Counted from the first letter of the stretch, positions 1 to 10,263 are shown. The stretch is DNA of 64,000 bases from Psychrobacter sp. 4Bb (GCF_002836735.1 NZ_PJAS01000073.1:62001-126000); one strand, 5' to 3'. Notes: generated by a model not told the origin, from the sequence alone. Numbers and translations: made by a program.

Positions 1-1
1 A

Positions 2-946
2 GCCTACTGGATTACCCTGATTGGCAAAGTTATGGCTTTAGCCATGGTGGCTTTGGCACTAGATCTCGTCTGGGGCTATGCCGGCATTTTGAGCTTGGGA
101 CATGGCCTGTACTTTGCTTTGGGTGGTTATGCGTTTGGCATGTACCTAACACGTGAGACTGCTGGCGACGCGCTTCCTGATTTTATGCGATTTTTGAGCT
201 GGACTGAGATGCCATGGTATTGGGCTGGCACGCAGCATTTTTGGTGGGCAGTCGTACTGGTTGTATTAGCGCCTGGTTTGGTTGCTTTTCTCTTTGGTTT
301 CTTTGCCTTTCGCTCAAAAATTAAAGGCGTTTATTTTTCTATCATTACTCAAGCCATGGTCTATGCAGCAGCCTTGCTGTTCTTCCGTAATGAGACAGGC
401 TTCGGCGGTAACAATGGCTTTACTGGTTTTACCACCTTACTCGGCTACGACATTACCGCTGCCTCTACTCGTTCAATGCTGTGTTTTGTCACGGCCTTAG
501 CATTGTTAGTCTCTTATATGGGTCTGCGTCATTTAATGAACCAACCTTATGGGCGAGTACTTGGTGCGATTCGTGATAGCGAAAACCGCCTGCAGTATTT
601 GGGCTACCGTACGCTATGGTACAAGCTATCCGCTTGGGTATTATCCGCTGTCATCGCTGGTGTCGCAGGTGCGCTATACGTGCCACAAGTAGGTATTATC
701 AATCCGAGTGAGATGAACCCAGTGAACTCAATTGAGATAGCCGTCTGGGTAGCGACTGGTGGTAGAGGAAGCTTAATTGGCGCGATTTTAGGTACTGGTG
801 TGGTGAACGCTGTAAAAACCTACTTTACGGTAGCCTACCCTGAGTTTTGGCTATTGATATTAGGCGGACTATTCGTCGTCGTGACGTTGTTTTTACCCAA
901 TGGCATTATGGGCTTGTTCGATCGCTTCAAAAAGGAGAAAAAATAA
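2..946 (+). CDS. urtC: Urea ABC transporter permease UrtC (5' end outside window)
   Basis: One of the two membrane subunits of the UrtABCDE high-affinity urea importer in the inner membrane. The reading frame is open to the left edge, so the N-terminus lies outside the window and the first ATG at 32 is internal; 314 residues are visible. The protein is a multi-helix LivM-type permease with the typical segment DLVWGYAGILSLGHG near the visible N-terminus and the branched-chain permease loop around GAIRDSENRLQYLGY. The stop codon overlaps the urtD start as TAATG, which indicates translational coupling. Assignment to urea rather than branched-chain amino acids rests on UrtC/UrtD/UrtE-like sequence details and gene order; a Liv-type substrate is the main alternative. 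Confidence 0.88.
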   Translation, partial: AYWITLIGKVMALAMVALALDLVWGYAGILSLGHGLYFALGGYAFGMYLTRETAGDALPDFMRFLSWTEMPWYWAGTQHFWWAVVLVVLAPGLVAFLFGFFAFRSKIKGVYFSIITQAMVYAAALLFFRNETGFGGNNGFTGFTTLLGYDITAASTRSMLCFVTALALLVSYMGLRHLMNQPYGRVLGAIRDSENRLQYLGYRTLWYKLSAWVLSAVIAGVAGALYVPQVGIINPSEMNPVNSIEIAVWVATGGRGSLIGAILGTGVVNAVKTYFTVAYPEFWLLILGGLFVVVTLFLPNGIMGLFDRFKKEKK

Positions 947-1800
947 TGCTAAATGATAAACCGTCAACGACTGAGCAATCGACCAAAGCGCTTTCTGAAT
1001 ATGATCATACTGATGGACGTGACGGCCTCAGTCATCCCAAAACATCAGGCGTCGACTTTAGCCATGGTATTGCTCTGTACTTAGAAGATGTGAGTGTCTG
1101 GTTCGATTCGTTTCGCGCACTCAACAACCTGTCTCTATATATCGAAGAAGGTGAGCTACGCTGTATCATCGGCCCCAACGGCGCTGGCAAAACCACACTA
1201 ATGGATGTCATTACAGGTAAAACCCGTCCTACGGAAGGCAGCGTGTTTTTTGGTCAGACTCATAACCTTGCCAGCTTATCTACCGAACAAATCGCTGAAG
1301 CGGGTATCGGCCGTAAGTTTCAAAAACCTACTGTCTTTGAAAATTTTACCGTCATGGATAATCTGTTACTTGCTGCGCCAAAAGACAAACGTGTGGTTAA
1401 AAGCTTATTTAACAAACTCAATGCCGATACTCGCGATACCCTCGACGGGACCCTACAGCAAATTCGCCTGACTGACAAAATCAACAAACCTGCTGGTTTG
1501 CTCTCACATGGGCAAAAACAGTGGTTAGAGATTGGCATGCTGTTGATGCAAAGCCCCAAGCTAATTTTGCTTGATGAGCCTGTAGCAGGTATGACCGATG
1601 CTGAAACAGAACATACCGCCGAGCTGTGTCTACGCCTTAAAAAGAACCATACCTTAGTAGTGGTCGAACATGACATGACCTTTATCGATGCCATCAGTGA
1701 AAAAGTCACGGTATTGGCACAAGGGGCTATTTTGGCCGAAGGTACGTTAGCTGAAGTGCAAGCCAATGAAGCAGTGATTGAGTCCTACTTAGGTCGATAG
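946..1800 (+). CDS. urtD: Urea ABC transporter ATP-binding protein UrtD
   Basis: First of the two cytoplasmic ATPases that power the urea importer. The 284-residue protein has a Walker A motif GPNGAGKT at residues 76-83, a variant signature LSHGQ at 186-190 and Walker B with LLDEP near 208-212. The LSHGQ signature and the segment DVSVWFDSFRALNNLSLYI are typical of UrtD. The ATG at 946 was chosen over an upstream in-frame codon at 847 because it follows an AAGGAG ribosome site inside the urtC end and overlaps its stop. The first 40 residues are polar and not part of the ABC fold. Confidence 0.9.
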   Translation: MLNDKPSTTEQSTKALSEYDHTDGRDGLSHPKTSGVDFSHGIALYLEDVSVWFDSFRALNNLSLYIEEGELRCIIGPNGAGKTTLMDVITGKTRPTEGSVFFGQTHNLASLSTEQIAEAGIGRKFQKPTVFENFTVMDNLLLAAPKDKRVVKSLFNKLNADTRDTLDGTLQQIRLTDKINKPAGLLSHGQKQWLEIGMLLMQSPKLILLDEPVAGMTDAETEHTAELCLRLKKNHTLVVVEHDMTFIDAISEKVTVLAQGAILAEGTLAEVQANEAVIESYLGR

Positions 1801-1878
1801 CTGAACAAATTGTCTGGACGAGCCAAACGAATATTCCCTTTGAAATATTAGAAAAGTTTTAGAGTTTAGGAGACAGCC

Positions 1879-2577
1879 ATGTTACAAGTGAACGATATCA
1901 ACCAGTATTACGGCGGCAGTCATATTTTACGAGACGTCTCGTTTACAGCGCCTGTAGGCGCTTGCAGCGTGGTACTTGGACGTAATGGCGTGGGCAAAAC
2001 TACGCTACTTAAGTGCCTGATGGGGATACTACCGATTAAATCAGGAGAGATTTTGCTTAATGATAAAGACATCAGCAAGATGTCTCCAGAGCAACGGGTA
2101 CGAGCAGGTTTAGCTTATGTACCACAAGGACGCGATATTTTTTCGACACTGACGGTAGAAGAGAACATATTAATTGGTATGGCAAAGTTTTCACGCAGTA
2201 AGGCCAAACATGTACCCAAGCATTTATACGATATTTTCCCCGTACTCGATGAGATGAAGCATCGGCGCGGTGGTGATTTGTCTGGTGGTCAGCAGCAGCA
2301 ACTTGCCATTGCACGCGCCTTAGCCTCCGAACCGACTGTGTTAATTTTGGACGAGCCAACTGAAGGTATTCAGCCCTCTATCATTAAAGACATTGGCCGA
2401 GTCCTGCGTGACCTAGCGGATAAAGGTGACATGGCCATTGTACTGGTTGAGCAATTCTATGAGTTTGCCGAAGAGCTTGCTGACAATTACACGGTACTAT
2501 CACGCGGCAAGGTAGTCTCACAAGGCGCAGGCGATACGATGGTCGAAAACAAAGTACAAGATCTGGTCGCCATCTAA
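1879..2577 (+). CDS. urtE: Urea ABC transporter ATP-binding protein UrtE
   Basis: Second ATPase of the urea importer, 232 residues, LivF-like. Walker A GRNGVGKTT lies at residues 34-42, the signature LSGGQ at 134-138, and Walker B LILDEP at 155-160. The GRNGVGKTT form is the usual one for UrtE. The start has a good AGGAG ribosome site, and the gene lies 78 bp after urtD on the same strand, so it is probably co-transcribed. It ends the transporter group seen here; no urease gene is present downstream. Confidence 0.9.
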   Translation: MLQVNDINQYYGGSHILRDVSFTAPVGACSVVLGRNGVGKTTLLKCLMGILPIKSGEILLNDKDISKMSPEQRVRAGLAYVPQGRDIFSTLTVEENILIGMAKFSRSKAKHVPKHLYDIFPVLDEMKHRRGGDLSGGQQQQLAIARALASEPTVLILDEPTEGIQPSIIKDIGRVLRDLADKGDMAIVLVEQFYEFAEELADNYTVLSRGKVVSQGAGDTMVENKVQDLVAI

Positions 2578-2882
2578 TTTCTTTTAATAATAGATGTAAT
2601 AATACAAATTGGTAGTGAACGCTCGATAATGCTAAAAATAGCACTTTCATCTCAAGCTAATAGCTACCAAGATTACATATCATCACGAAAACACTCCTTA
2701 ATTAAAGTCATTTTTTTCACCTCACTTCTTATCTTTTTTGACGCTTAGCCTATACATTCTGTATCATCTCAAAGAATCAAATTACTCATACACTCTGATT
2801 GGCACTAGAGCAATTATGTATGCCCAGCGAACGAAATTTGCTATTATAGTCAGCATTTTATTATCAATATTATGATGCCTTT
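2578..2882. other. Intergenic region urtE-lgt
   Basis: About 305 bp of AT-rich sequence with no convincing ORF, RNA gene or intrinsic terminator. It presumably carries the lgt promoter, but no clear -35/-10 pair stands out. Confidence 0.5.
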
Positions 2883-3767
2883 ATGATGATTCATCCTCAG
2901 TACGATCCTGTAGCATTAGCAGTTGGACCTGTCGAAGTCCATTGGTATGGGCTGATGTATTTGTTGGCATTTGCCGCCGCCTACGGACTGGCGTGGTATC
3001 GCAGTACCAAACGTGAAGGCTGGACGACAGATATGGTTTCAGACTTGGTGTTCTTTGGCGCACTTGGTGTGATATTAGGTGGCCGTGTCGGCTATGTATT
3101 GTTTTATCAGTTCGGCGAGCTGCTTCAAAACCCTGCCTATCTGTTTAAAGTCTGGGAAGGCGGTATGTCATTCCATGGTGGCCTGATTGGTGTCATGTTG
3201 GGTATGCTGTATTTTGCCCGCAAATATAAAAAGACACCTTTCCAAGTGCTCGATTTTGTCGTTCCCTGTGTGCCAACTGGTCTATTGTTCGGACGTATTG
3301 GTAACTATATCAATGCCGAGCTATGGGGCCGCGTCTCTGATGGTGGCTATAACTGGTTGACCTACTTCCCGCAGGCCGCTAGCGTTGATATGCAGCAGCT
3401 ACAAGCCAATCCTGCGCTACAAGACCTGATGACTGAAGTCAATGGTCAGTACCTGTTGCCTCGTCACCCGTCGCAACTGTATGAAGCCCTTGCAGAAGGT
3501 CTACTGTTGTTTCTATTCTTGTGGTGGTACTCATCAAAGCCCCGTCCTCGTATGGCAGTGACCGGTGTCTTTATGCTTGGTTATGGCTTTAGCCGTTTCA
3601 TCATTGAGTTCTTCCGCCAGCCAGACATCGACCAAGGATTCATCTTGCTAGGTTGGATGACCAAAGGTCAGATACTAAGCGCCCCAATGATAATTATCGG
3701 TCTGTTCTTGATCGGTTACGCTTACAAACGCGGCATCTACGACTGGGGTAAGCAAGCTGCTTATTAA
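2883..3767 (+). CDS. lgt: Prolipoprotein diacylglyceryl transferase Lgt
   Basis: Integral inner-membrane enzyme that transfers diacylglycerol from phosphatidylglycerol to the lipobox cysteine of prolipoproteins, the first step of lipoprotein maturation. The 294-residue protein has several hydrophobic helices, the HGG motif at residues 98-100 and the Lgt signature GRIGNYINAELWGR at 137-150, with the essential arginine at 138. Length is normal for the family. The start is a double ATG (2883 or 2886) with a weak ribosome site, so either could be used. It lies upstream of thyA, a gene order common in gammaproteobacteria. Confidence 0.95.
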   Translation: MMIHPQYDPVALAVGPVEVHWYGLMYLLAFAAAYGLAWYRSTKREGWTTDMVSDLVFFGALGVILGGRVGYVLFYQFGELLQNPAYLFKVWEGGMSFHGGLIGVMLGMLYFARKYKKTPFQVLDFVVPCVPTGLLFGRIGNYINAELWGRVSDGGYNWLTYFPQAASVDMQQLQANPALQDLMTEVNGQYLLPRHPSQLYEALAEGLLLFLFLWWYSSKPRPRMAVTGVFMLGYGFSRFIIEFFRQPDIDQGFILLGWMTKGQILSAPMIIIGLFLIGYAYKRGIYDWGKQAAY

Positions 3768-3915
3768 GCCTACCCTTTCGTGATAAAGGTTGAGGACTTA
3801 AAATAGGGTAAGCTGTCAAAACACCTACTCTAGTAATACTTTCAACAATGACAGTGTATATATCGACTACCCATCTAGCCTGTATGTGCTGTCAGCAGTA
3901 ACTAAAGAGCATTTT

Positions 3916-4785
3916 ATGATCAATGGCATCCAAAGTAATAACGAGCAAGGCTATTTAGATTTGCTACGCCACGTTCTCGACAATGGCACCGAAAAAGGTG
4001 ATCGTACTGGTACGGGTACGCTTAGCCATTTTGGCGCGCAGCTACGCTTTGACTTAGCAGAAGGCTTTCCACTGCTAACGACCAAAAAGGTTCACTTTAA
4101 ATCTATCGCTTATGAGCTATTATGGTTTTTGAGTGGCAGCACTCATGTTGACTATCTACAACAGAATAACGTTCGTATCTGGAATGAGTGGGCGACAGCA
4201 GAACAGACAGCACGCTTCAACAGACCTGCTGGTGATTTGGGTCCTATCTATGGTCATCAATGGCGTAACTACGGCGCGACCAAAAATGAAGATGCCAGTT
4301 ATAACGCTGATGGCGTCGATCAAATCGCACAGGTCGTTGAGCAAATCAAAACAAACCCCAACTCGCGCCGCTTGATTGTGTCAGGCTGGAATCCAGGTGA
4401 GGCAGAGCAAGTAGCCCTACCACCATGTCATACGTTATTTCAGTTCTTTGTCGCAGACAATAAGCTGTCATGCCAGCTGTATCAGCGTTCGGCTGACTTA
4501 TTTTTAGGCGTGCCTTTTAACATTGCGAGCTATGCGCTATTGACTCATATGATCGCGCAGGTGTGTGGTCTAGAAGTTGGAGAGTTTGTTTGGACAGGTG
4601 GTGATTGTCACATCTATCAAAACCACCGTGAACAGGCTGAGCTACAGTTGACTCGCTCGCTATATAAACTGCCGACATTGTCTTTGAACCCTAAAGTGAA
4701 AGACATATTTGCGTTTGAGTACGAAGACATTAGCGTCAATGACTATGAGTCGCACCCTGCTATCAAAGCCAAAGTTGCCGTATAA
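3916..4785 (+). CDS. thyA: Thymidylate synthase ThyA
   Basis: Converts dUMP to dTMP with methylene-tetrahydrofolate as carbon donor and reductant, making dihydrofolate. The 289-residue protein has the phosphate-binding arginine in the DRTGTGTLS segment (R30), the catalytic cysteine C171 in [11 protein letters not shown], and the [16 protein letters not shown] region at 191-206. The ATG at 3916 is preferred to an in-frame codon at 3886 because only a short extra N-terminus precedes the conserved start of the family. About 25 extra residues (near 95-130) make it longer than the 264-residue E. coli enzyme. folA follows 64 bp downstream, recycling the dihydrofolate produced. Confidence 0.96.
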   Translation: MINGIQSNNEQGYLDLLRHVLDNGTEKGDRTGTGTLSHFGAQLRFDLAEGFPLLTTKKVHFKSIAYELLWFLSGSTHVDYLQQNNVRIWNEWATAEQTARFNRPAGDLGPIYGHQWRNYGATKNEDASYNADGVDQIAQVVEQIKTNPNSRRLIVSGWNPGEAEQVALPPCHTLFQFFVADNKLSCQLYQRSADLFLGVPFNIASYALLTHMIAQVCGLEVGEFVWTGGDCHIYQNHREQAELQLTRSLYKLPTLSLNPKVKDIFAFEYEDISVNDYESHPAIKAKVAV

Positions 4786-4849
4786 AGTTAGTTTGATTAA
4801 CTACGCTAAATAAAAGCAAAACTTAAGAATATAATAAAAAGGATATATT

Positions 4850-5422
4850 ATGAGCTATGCCCATACCGAAGTTGCCCAAATCGCTGCTATTAGTAGCAAT
4901 CGCTGTATCGGCAAAAACAATGAGCTACCGTGGCATATCTCAGCAGATTTGCAACATTTCAAAAGCATGACGACCAAAGAAAACGATAGCAAGATTCAAG
5001 GTATCGTGATCATGGGTCGTAAGACATTTGAGTCAATGGGTAGTAAACCATTACCTAAGCGTGTGAGCTTCATTGTCACGACACAGATGGATTATGCTGA
5101 GATAAAAGGTCTCGCAGATAGCAACAATGCTTATGTGGTACACAATCTAGACGATGCTCTGACACAAGCAGCTAGCCTAGCACATGGCGCGCATCTCGAT
5201 ACGATTTGGGTGATTGGCGGCGAGCGAGTATTTAGTGACGCTCTGATGTATACGGACCGTATTGAGCTGACTCATGTAGATACTGACATTGCTGACGGCG
5301 ATGCCTTTTACCCTGAGTTGCCAGAACGCTTTAAAGTAGCAGACGAATCTGAGCAGATGCATGATGAAAAGAGCGATTTAAGCTTTAAATTTACCACTTA
5401 TAAAGTAGAAACTGATAAGTAG
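4850..5422 (+). CDS. folA: Dihydrofolate reductase FolA
   Basis: NADPH-dependent reduction of dihydrofolate to tetrahydrofolate, coupled to the ThyA reaction of the gene upstream. The 190-residue protein shows the family pattern: IAAISSNRCIGKNNELPWH with W28, the catalytic acidic residue D33 in the following helix, the MGRKTFES loop, and the cofactor-binding VIGGERVF segment. An AAGGAT ribosome site precedes the start. It is about 30 residues longer than E. coli FolA, mainly in loops after residue 40. A strong terminator follows directly. Confidence 0.95.
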   Translation: MSYAHTEVAQIAAISSNRCIGKNNELPWHISADLQHFKSMTTKENDSKIQGIVIMGRKTFESMGSKPLPKRVSFIVTTQMDYAEIKGLADSNNAYVVHNLDDALTQAASLAHGAHLDTIWVIGGERVFSDALMYTDRIELTHVDTDIADGDAFYPELPERFKVADESEQMHDEKSDLSFKFTTYKVETDK

Positions 5423-5433
5423 TAAAAGCCTAT

Positions 5434-5494
5434 TAAAAAAAAGGGGCAGTCTTGGATAAGTCAAATTATCCAAGACTGCCCCTTTTTTTTTAAT
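5434..5494. terminator. Bidirectional intrinsic terminator folA / uvrC
   Basis: A long perfect hairpin, AAAAAGGGGCAGTCTTGGAT on the left and its complement on the right with a loop of about 8 nt, is flanked by A-run and T-run. It serves folA on the plus strand and uvrC on the minus strand. The stem of more than 20 bp is unusually long for a terminator. Confidence 0.9.
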
Positions 5495-5555
5495 CTCCAC
5501 ACAGTCGTATTTATAGACAACTAATAAAAACTGATGCTTGATAACATCTAATCCA

Positions 5556-7400
5556 TTACTCGTGCAATACTTTATAAACCGTCTTTGCGAGTACTGGTCC
5601 GATACCTTGTACGCCTGCCAACTCCTGCTGTGAAGCGCCTAACAGCTGCTGCATACCACCAAAGTGATTGAGCAAGTCACGACGACGTTTCTCACCCAGT
5701 CCCGGTATTACCTCTAGCACTGATGATGAGCGACGCTTATCGCGTTTTTTACGGTGAGCAGTAATCGCAAAACGATGCGCCTCATCACGAATATGCATCA
5801 GCAAGTGCAATGCTTTGCTATCCATCGGTAGGTCTAACGGTTCGTGATCGATAAAGTGCAATACCTCAAGCCCAGCCTTGCGCCCTTCCCCTTTTGCCAC
5901 ACTGATGAGCAAGGTGTCGCCAAGGATACCCAATTCAGTCAATACTTCTTTGGCAATGCCAAGCTGACCTTTACCACCATCAACCAATAGTAAGTCCGGC
6001 AATGGTTGTTTCTTGTAACGCCGAGTCAGCACTTGTTTCATCGCTGCATAGTCATCGCCACCTTGGATATCATGGATAGCATACTGACGGTAGTCTCGAC
6101 GGCGCGAGCCACCTTGGTCAAACACCACGCAGCTACCAATGGTCGCCTCACCCATCGTATGTGAAATATCAAAACATTCAATACGATCAATCGTCCGATC
6201 AGTGACAGTCGCCAATACGTCTTTTAGTGCGCCAAATCGTGCGTGCAACTCTAAATAATCGCCAAGCTTAGTTTTTAATGCATTACTGGTATTTAGTGTT
6301 GCTAAGTCTAGCCACTCTGATCGATGCTCGCGTACATTGGTCTTGATGACTACTTTATTGCCAAAGTGCATTGCCAATGCTTCACTCACTGCTACCTGAT
6401 CTGGTATCTGATGGCTCAATATGATTTCAGCTGGTAAATCATCGGTCACTTGAAAGTAAAACGAAGTAATAAAAGCTGATAAATTGTCTGCTAACGACTC
6501 ACTACTATCCACATCTGGGAAATAATTTTTCCCGCCCAATACACGGCCGCCACGTACCGTCAGCACGTTCACGCAGGTCATGCCAGCCTGACTGGCAATG
6601 GCAATCACATCTGCCTCACCTTGTACGGTATAGACCGCTTGCCTTGCTTGTACTTCGCGTAACATGGACAACTGATCGCGATAAAATACCGCCTTTTCGA
6701 AATCTAACGCTTCAGCTGACGCTTCCATCTTTTCAATCAGCGTACTATGGATGTCGCTAGAGTCGCCCTTTAAAAAACGGATGGTATTATTCACATCTTC
6801 TGCATACTCTTCTGGCGATACCAAACCGACACAGGGCGCACGGCAACGTTTAATCTGATACTCAAGGCAAGGACGCTGACGCTGCTTAAAAAAGGTGTTG
6901 GTACATTGACGCATTTGAAACATCTTTTGCATCAATACCAACGTTTCTTTTGCCGCATGTGCAGAGGGAAACGGGCCAAAGAATCGACCCTTTTGATGAT
7001 TGCCTTTGCCGCGACCGTAGGCCAAACGTGGATAAGGCTTATCGGCTGAGATAAACACATAAAGATAGGATTTATCATCACGCAGCAGCACGTTATAGGG
7101 CGGACGATGCTCCTTGATTAGATTCTGTTCAAGCAACAGCGCTTCGGTCTCACTACGCGTAATAATAGTCTCAATATTATGAATCCGCGCCACTAGCGCC
7201 CGTGTCTTTGGATGGTCAATCGTCTTGGCAAAATAGCTATTTACCCGACTTTTTAGCGACTTAGCTTTACCAACGTATAATATATCGCCGTTCTTACCCA
7301 GCATCTTATACACTCCTGGCAAGTTAGGAAGGCGTTTAATCAGATGCTTAAGACGGGCTTTTTTATCATCGACAGGACTCGATTCTGAGACATTAACCAT
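5556..7400 (-). CDS. uvrC: Excinuclease ABC subunit C UvrC
   Basis: Nuclease subunit of nucleotide excision repair; it makes both incisions around a lesion marked by UvrAB. The 614-residue protein has the GIY-YIG domain at the N-terminus ([24 protein letters not shown], about 27-50), a UVR motif in the middle ([18 protein letters not shown]), the RNase H-like 5' incision domain ([16 protein letters not shown] and [10 protein letters not shown]) and tandem helix-hairpin-helix motifs at the end ([32 protein letters not shown]). Length matches the family. It is transcribed alone, convergent with folA. Confidence 0.97.
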   Translation of the reverse strand: MVNVSESSPVDDKKARLKHLIKRLPNLPGVYKMLGKNGDILYVGKAKSLKSRVNSYFAKTIDHPKTRALVARIHNIETIITRSETEALLLEQNLIKEHRPPYNVLLRDDKSYLYVFISADKPYPRLAYGRGKGNHQKGRFFGPFPSAHAAKETLVLMQKMFQMRQCTNTFFKQRQRPCLEYQIKRCRAPCVGLVSPEEYAEDVNNTIRFLKGDSSDIHSTLIEKMEASAEALDFEKAVFYRDQLSMLREVQARQAVYTVQGEADVIAIASQAGMTCVNVLTVRGGRVLGGKNYFPDVDSSESLADNLSAFITSFYFQVTDDLPAEIILSHQIPDQVAVSEALAMHFGNKVVIKTNVREHRSEWLDLATLNTSNALKTKLGDYLELHARFGALKDVLATVTDRTIDRIECFDISHTMGEATIGSCVVFDQGGSRRRDYRQYAIHDIQGGDDYAAMKQVLTRRYKKQPLPDLLLVDGGKGQLGIAKEVLTELGILGDTLLISVAKGEGRKAGLEVLHFIDHEPLDLPMDSKALHLLMHIRDEAHRFAITAHRKKRDKRRSSSVLEVIPGLGEKRRRDLLNHFGGMQQLLGASQQELAGVQGIGPVLAKTVYKVLHE

Positions 7401-7492
7401 AGAATTTATTGCTCTTAAAAATCTTAGTAATACTGCTAGTTATGGGGCGGGAGTCATTGTTTTACAAGCTAATTATTATCGCAGTGCTACCC

Positions 7493-7524
7493 ATAAAAAA
7501 GCCAGCTTTCGCCGGCTTAGTTTG
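7493..7524 (-). terminator. Intrinsic terminator of the DUF3360-like gene
   Basis: On the minus strand the stem GCCGGC-GAAA-GCTGGC is followed by a run of T. It lies about 30 bp after the stop of the permease gene. Confidence 0.85.
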
Positions 7525-7554
7525 TTCTATTATCGTTTATCCAATCACATACTA

Positions 7555-9081
7555 CTAATGACGGAAGTTAGCCATCAATGCTGGGATACCTGGCAGCATA
7601 CCGACGATAGCCATGACGCCTGTCAGTACCACAAACATAATACCTGGTATAATCCAGCGGCTCATCTTAGTCAAATTAGCACTACGCTCTTTAGAGCCGA
7701 TCAAGCCCAAGTTATCAAGCAACAACGTGAGCGACCAACCAAAGGCTGGGTTAACTAATGCCGACGCAAATACCACGATAGCAGCAGATTGCGTGGTTTT
7801 ACCTTCACGCGTCATCTCCATACCAGCTTCTAGTAATGGAATAAACACCCCAACGATCAAGGCCACACACATCACTGGCTGCCAAATGGCCAAATCCATC
7901 GGATAGCCCCAAACCCCTGCGATAATACAAAACAATGCCGTCAATAAAGCACCGGCAGGAATTGGACGTTTAGCAATCGCCGCAGGAACAATATACGTTC
8001 CCCAAGATGACGCAAAGTTGGCGCCGCCCAATACAGAGCCGACTACCTGACGAAATGAAGCACTGGTCATGGTGTCATCAATATCCATAAGCACTTTTTC
8101 AGTACGCTTAGGATAGCTGATTTTTTGGAACACCTGATGGCCCAAGAAATCTGGCGACCACATTGCCACGGCCAAAATAGCAAACGGCAGTACTACAATG
8201 AAGCTTTCAATCGTCGGCAGACCTAACATCCAACCTGTGTTTTCGCCCCACCAATACATTGGATTCATGTTTGGTAGACCTGGCGCTGTTTTGAACTCAA
8301 AAGGTGCGCCCAATGCAAATGCAAGACCTCCACCTAACACACAGCTTAGCGGAACCGCGAGCCAGCGTTTTTGCCAATGCTCAAGCAATGCATATAGCAG
8401 GATAGTCGCTAGAATAATAAAGAAAGCAATGTGCGACATGCCAATCCCTTCTGCCCAAGCAAAGAGATTTTTGACCTGTGATGTGGTTCCGATAAAGCCC
8501 AAGTAAATCAATAGGCCACCGCACACACCTTTACTGGTTAAGTTGGCTAGTAGACTCCCCCCTTTACTAATCGCGAGGAGCAGACCAAAAGCACCGATAA
8601 GCAAACCAAAGGCCATCGGGTGCCCACCAGCTGCTACCACAATAGGAATCAAAGGAATAAGTGGACCGTGAGTACCAGCAAGGTTAGCCGTCGGCAATAA
8701 AAAGCCCGAAAATAAGATAATAAAGAAGGAGACGATCAATAGCTCGTAGCGTACGTTTTCTAGAACAAACGCATCACCTAAGCCGAGTGGACCTGCAAAG
8801 GTTGCTGCAATGGCGCCCACCATAACAACTTTACCGATGGTCGCGGCCATTGCTGGAATAGTATCTTCGTATTCAAAACGGTAATCACGGAATGGTAAAT
8901 TAGGACGCCAGCGTTTCGGCTGCATGATTTGTAATTCATGGTTTAAGTAAGCATCACGACTGTCAAAACTAGAACTGGGCTTATGCAAATCTACATAACT
9001 GCCTTGTACTTGACTGTCGTGGTTTACGTTCGAGGTCGGCGGATTAGACCCTGAAGAGGGGGTCTGAGGGTTACTCATCAC
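7555..9081 (-). CDS. DUF3360-like polytopic membrane protein, putative permease
   Basis: A 508-residue membrane protein with about 70 polar N-terminal residues followed by roughly a dozen hydrophobic segments. Motifs such as TANLAGTHGPLIPLIP and GGANFASSWGTYIVPAA resemble substrate-contact loops of SulP and NCS2-like transporters, but the overall sequence fits the uncharacterised DUF3360 family (about 490-510 residues) better. The substrate is unknown. The gene stands alone with its own terminator and a 500-bp upstream region shared with the divergent DUF4442 gene. The family name is from memory of the sequence type, and a plain xanthine/uracil-type permease is the alternative. Confidence 0.6.
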   Translation of the reverse strand: MMSNPQTPSSGSNPPTSNVNHDSQVQGSYVDLHKPSSSFDSRDAYLNHELQIMQPKRWRPNLPFRDYRFEYEDTIPAMAATIGKVVMVGAIAATFAGPLGLGDAFVLENVRYELLIVSFFIILFSGFLLPTANLAGTHGPLIPLIPIVVAAGGHPMAFGLLIGAFGLLLAISKGGSLLANLTSKGVCGGLLIYLGFIGTTSQVKNLFAWAEGIGMSHIAFFIILATILLYALLEHWQKRWLAVPLSCVLGGGLAFALGAPFEFKTAPGLPNMNPMYWWGENTGWMLGLPTIESFIVVLPFAILAVAMWSPDFLGHQVFQKISYPKRTEKVLMDIDDTMTSASFRQVVGSVLGGANFASSWGTYIVPAAIAKRPIPAGALLTALFCIIAGVWGYPMDLAIWQPVMCVALIVGVFIPLLEAGMEMTREGKTTQSAAIVVFASALVNPAFGWSLTLLLDNLGLIGSKERSANLTKMSRWIIPGIMFVVLTGVMAIVGMLPGIPALMANFRH

Positions 9082-9590
9082 ATTTCCTTGTGTCGATTAC
9101 GTCTTTGATTGACTGCACACGCTCTGCTCTAATGTCATAGACCAAAGCGCCTATTACAAACTGCGAACTATTGTATGCCAAGACTTGATGAAATGCGAAC
9201 CTAAAACCATTTAAAGATACTATGTATCTCATTATAATATATAAACTAAAGTTTTCATTTAAGACAAAATTGACCTTAATAGAAAACCATGAGGAAAAAA
9301 TCTCTCTGTTATAGACTTTGAATTAGGATAAACGACCGTTTTATTGATAATAATTTACATCTAGGTGGATTTTTATCACATAGATGAATAGCAAAGATAG
9401 TTATAATAAATAACGATCGTTACCTGTAAGTGGGCATAAATATGTCATTTCGGTTACGCTTTAGAGCTAGCGGGCTGAGTACTTTTTAATTATGATAAAT
9501 ACTTTTTATCGATTTATTTCCCAGTGATACTGTGTAAAACCGCATTATTGATACAATCAAAAAATTGAGAAAAGGCGACAGGACAAGTTT
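9082..9590. other. Divergent intergenic region with a 12-bp palindrome
   Basis: About 510 bp of AT-rich DNA between two divergent genes. It has no ORF of note. It contains the perfect palindrome TAACGATCGTTA at 9411-9422, which could be an operator; nothing else was recognised. Confidence 0.45.
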
Positions 9591-10151
9591 ATGAGCGTAT
9601 TACCTACCAACCTTGAGACTTTGAAACGTCGGGCCAAGCAAAGCATCATGCCATTGCTGACACCGCATTTATTAAAGCTACGCCTTAATACTTATGCACC
9701 ATACATTGGCGCAGGTATCAAAATCGATCATATTAGTCTCGATCAGGGTTTGTGCGTAGTCAGCATGGGACTAAACACTCTGAACAAAAATATCGTCGGT
9801 ACTCAGTTCGGTGGTAGCTTATATTCAATGGTTGACCCTTTTTATATGCTTATGCTGATGCATCAACTGGGTAGTAATTACGTGGTGTGGGACAAAAGCT
9901 CACATATTGATTTCATTGCGCCTGGCAATAGCAAAGTCACTGCACGCATGAAAATACCTAGCTCTGAAATTATTACTATTCAAGATCTAGCAAAAGAAGG
10001 CGAAGCGGTATTCCGTGAATATAAAGTCGATATCGTTGATGAGCAGCAAAAGCTCATTGCAACCGTTACCAAGACTTTATACATTAGACTGCGCAAATAC
10101 AGTAAGTCCAAAGAGCAAGTCAACCGCATCGATACATTTGATGCTCAATAA
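9591..10151 (+). CDS. DUF4442 hotdog-fold protein
   Basis: A 186-residue protein of the DUF4442 group, related to hotdog-fold acyl-CoA thioesterases. The segment NIVGTQFGGSLYSMVDPFYMLMLMHQLG, with a helix containing an acidic residue, and the following VWDKSSHIDFIAPG strand are characteristic of the fold. The likely role is hydrolysis or binding of an acyl thioester, but no substrate can be named. It is monocistronic with a plausible ACAGGAC ribosome site and a strong terminator downstream. Confidence 0.75.
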   Translation: MSVLPTNLETLKRRAKQSIMPLLTPHLLKLRLNTYAPYIGAGIKIDHISLDQGLCVVSMGLNTLNKNIVGTQFGGSLYSMVDPFYMLMLMHQLGSNYVVWDKSSHIDFIAPGNSKVTARMKIPSSEIITIQDLAKEGEAVFREYKVDIVDEQQKLIATVTKTLYIRLRKYSKSKEQVNRIDTFDAQ

Positions 10152-10213
10152 ACTTTAGCTTATAACTGGCACTATCAGAGCTGATAAAACTCAAATTATT
10201 AATGCTATACATA

Positions 10214-10263
10214 CAAAAACCCCAATCTAGCTTTCGCATAGATTGGGGTTTCGTCTTTTTTGG
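10214..10263. terminator. Bidirectional terminator between the DUF4442 gene and rplS
   Basis: The stem AAACCCCAATCT pairs perfectly with AGATTGGGGTTT around an 11-nt loop, with T-rich flanks on both strands. It ends the hotdog gene (plus) and could serve the rplS operon (minus), although rplS ends about 110 bp away. Confidence 0.85.

Noticed and set aside
1320..1766. 148-residue ORF opposite urtD
   Set aside because: Ser/Cys-rich mirror frame of an obvious ABC ATPase gene.
5434..5494. Long inverted repeat considered as a transposon end or MITE
   Set aside because: It sits exactly between convergent gene ends with A/T runs on both sides, as expected for a bidirectional terminator; no target duplication.
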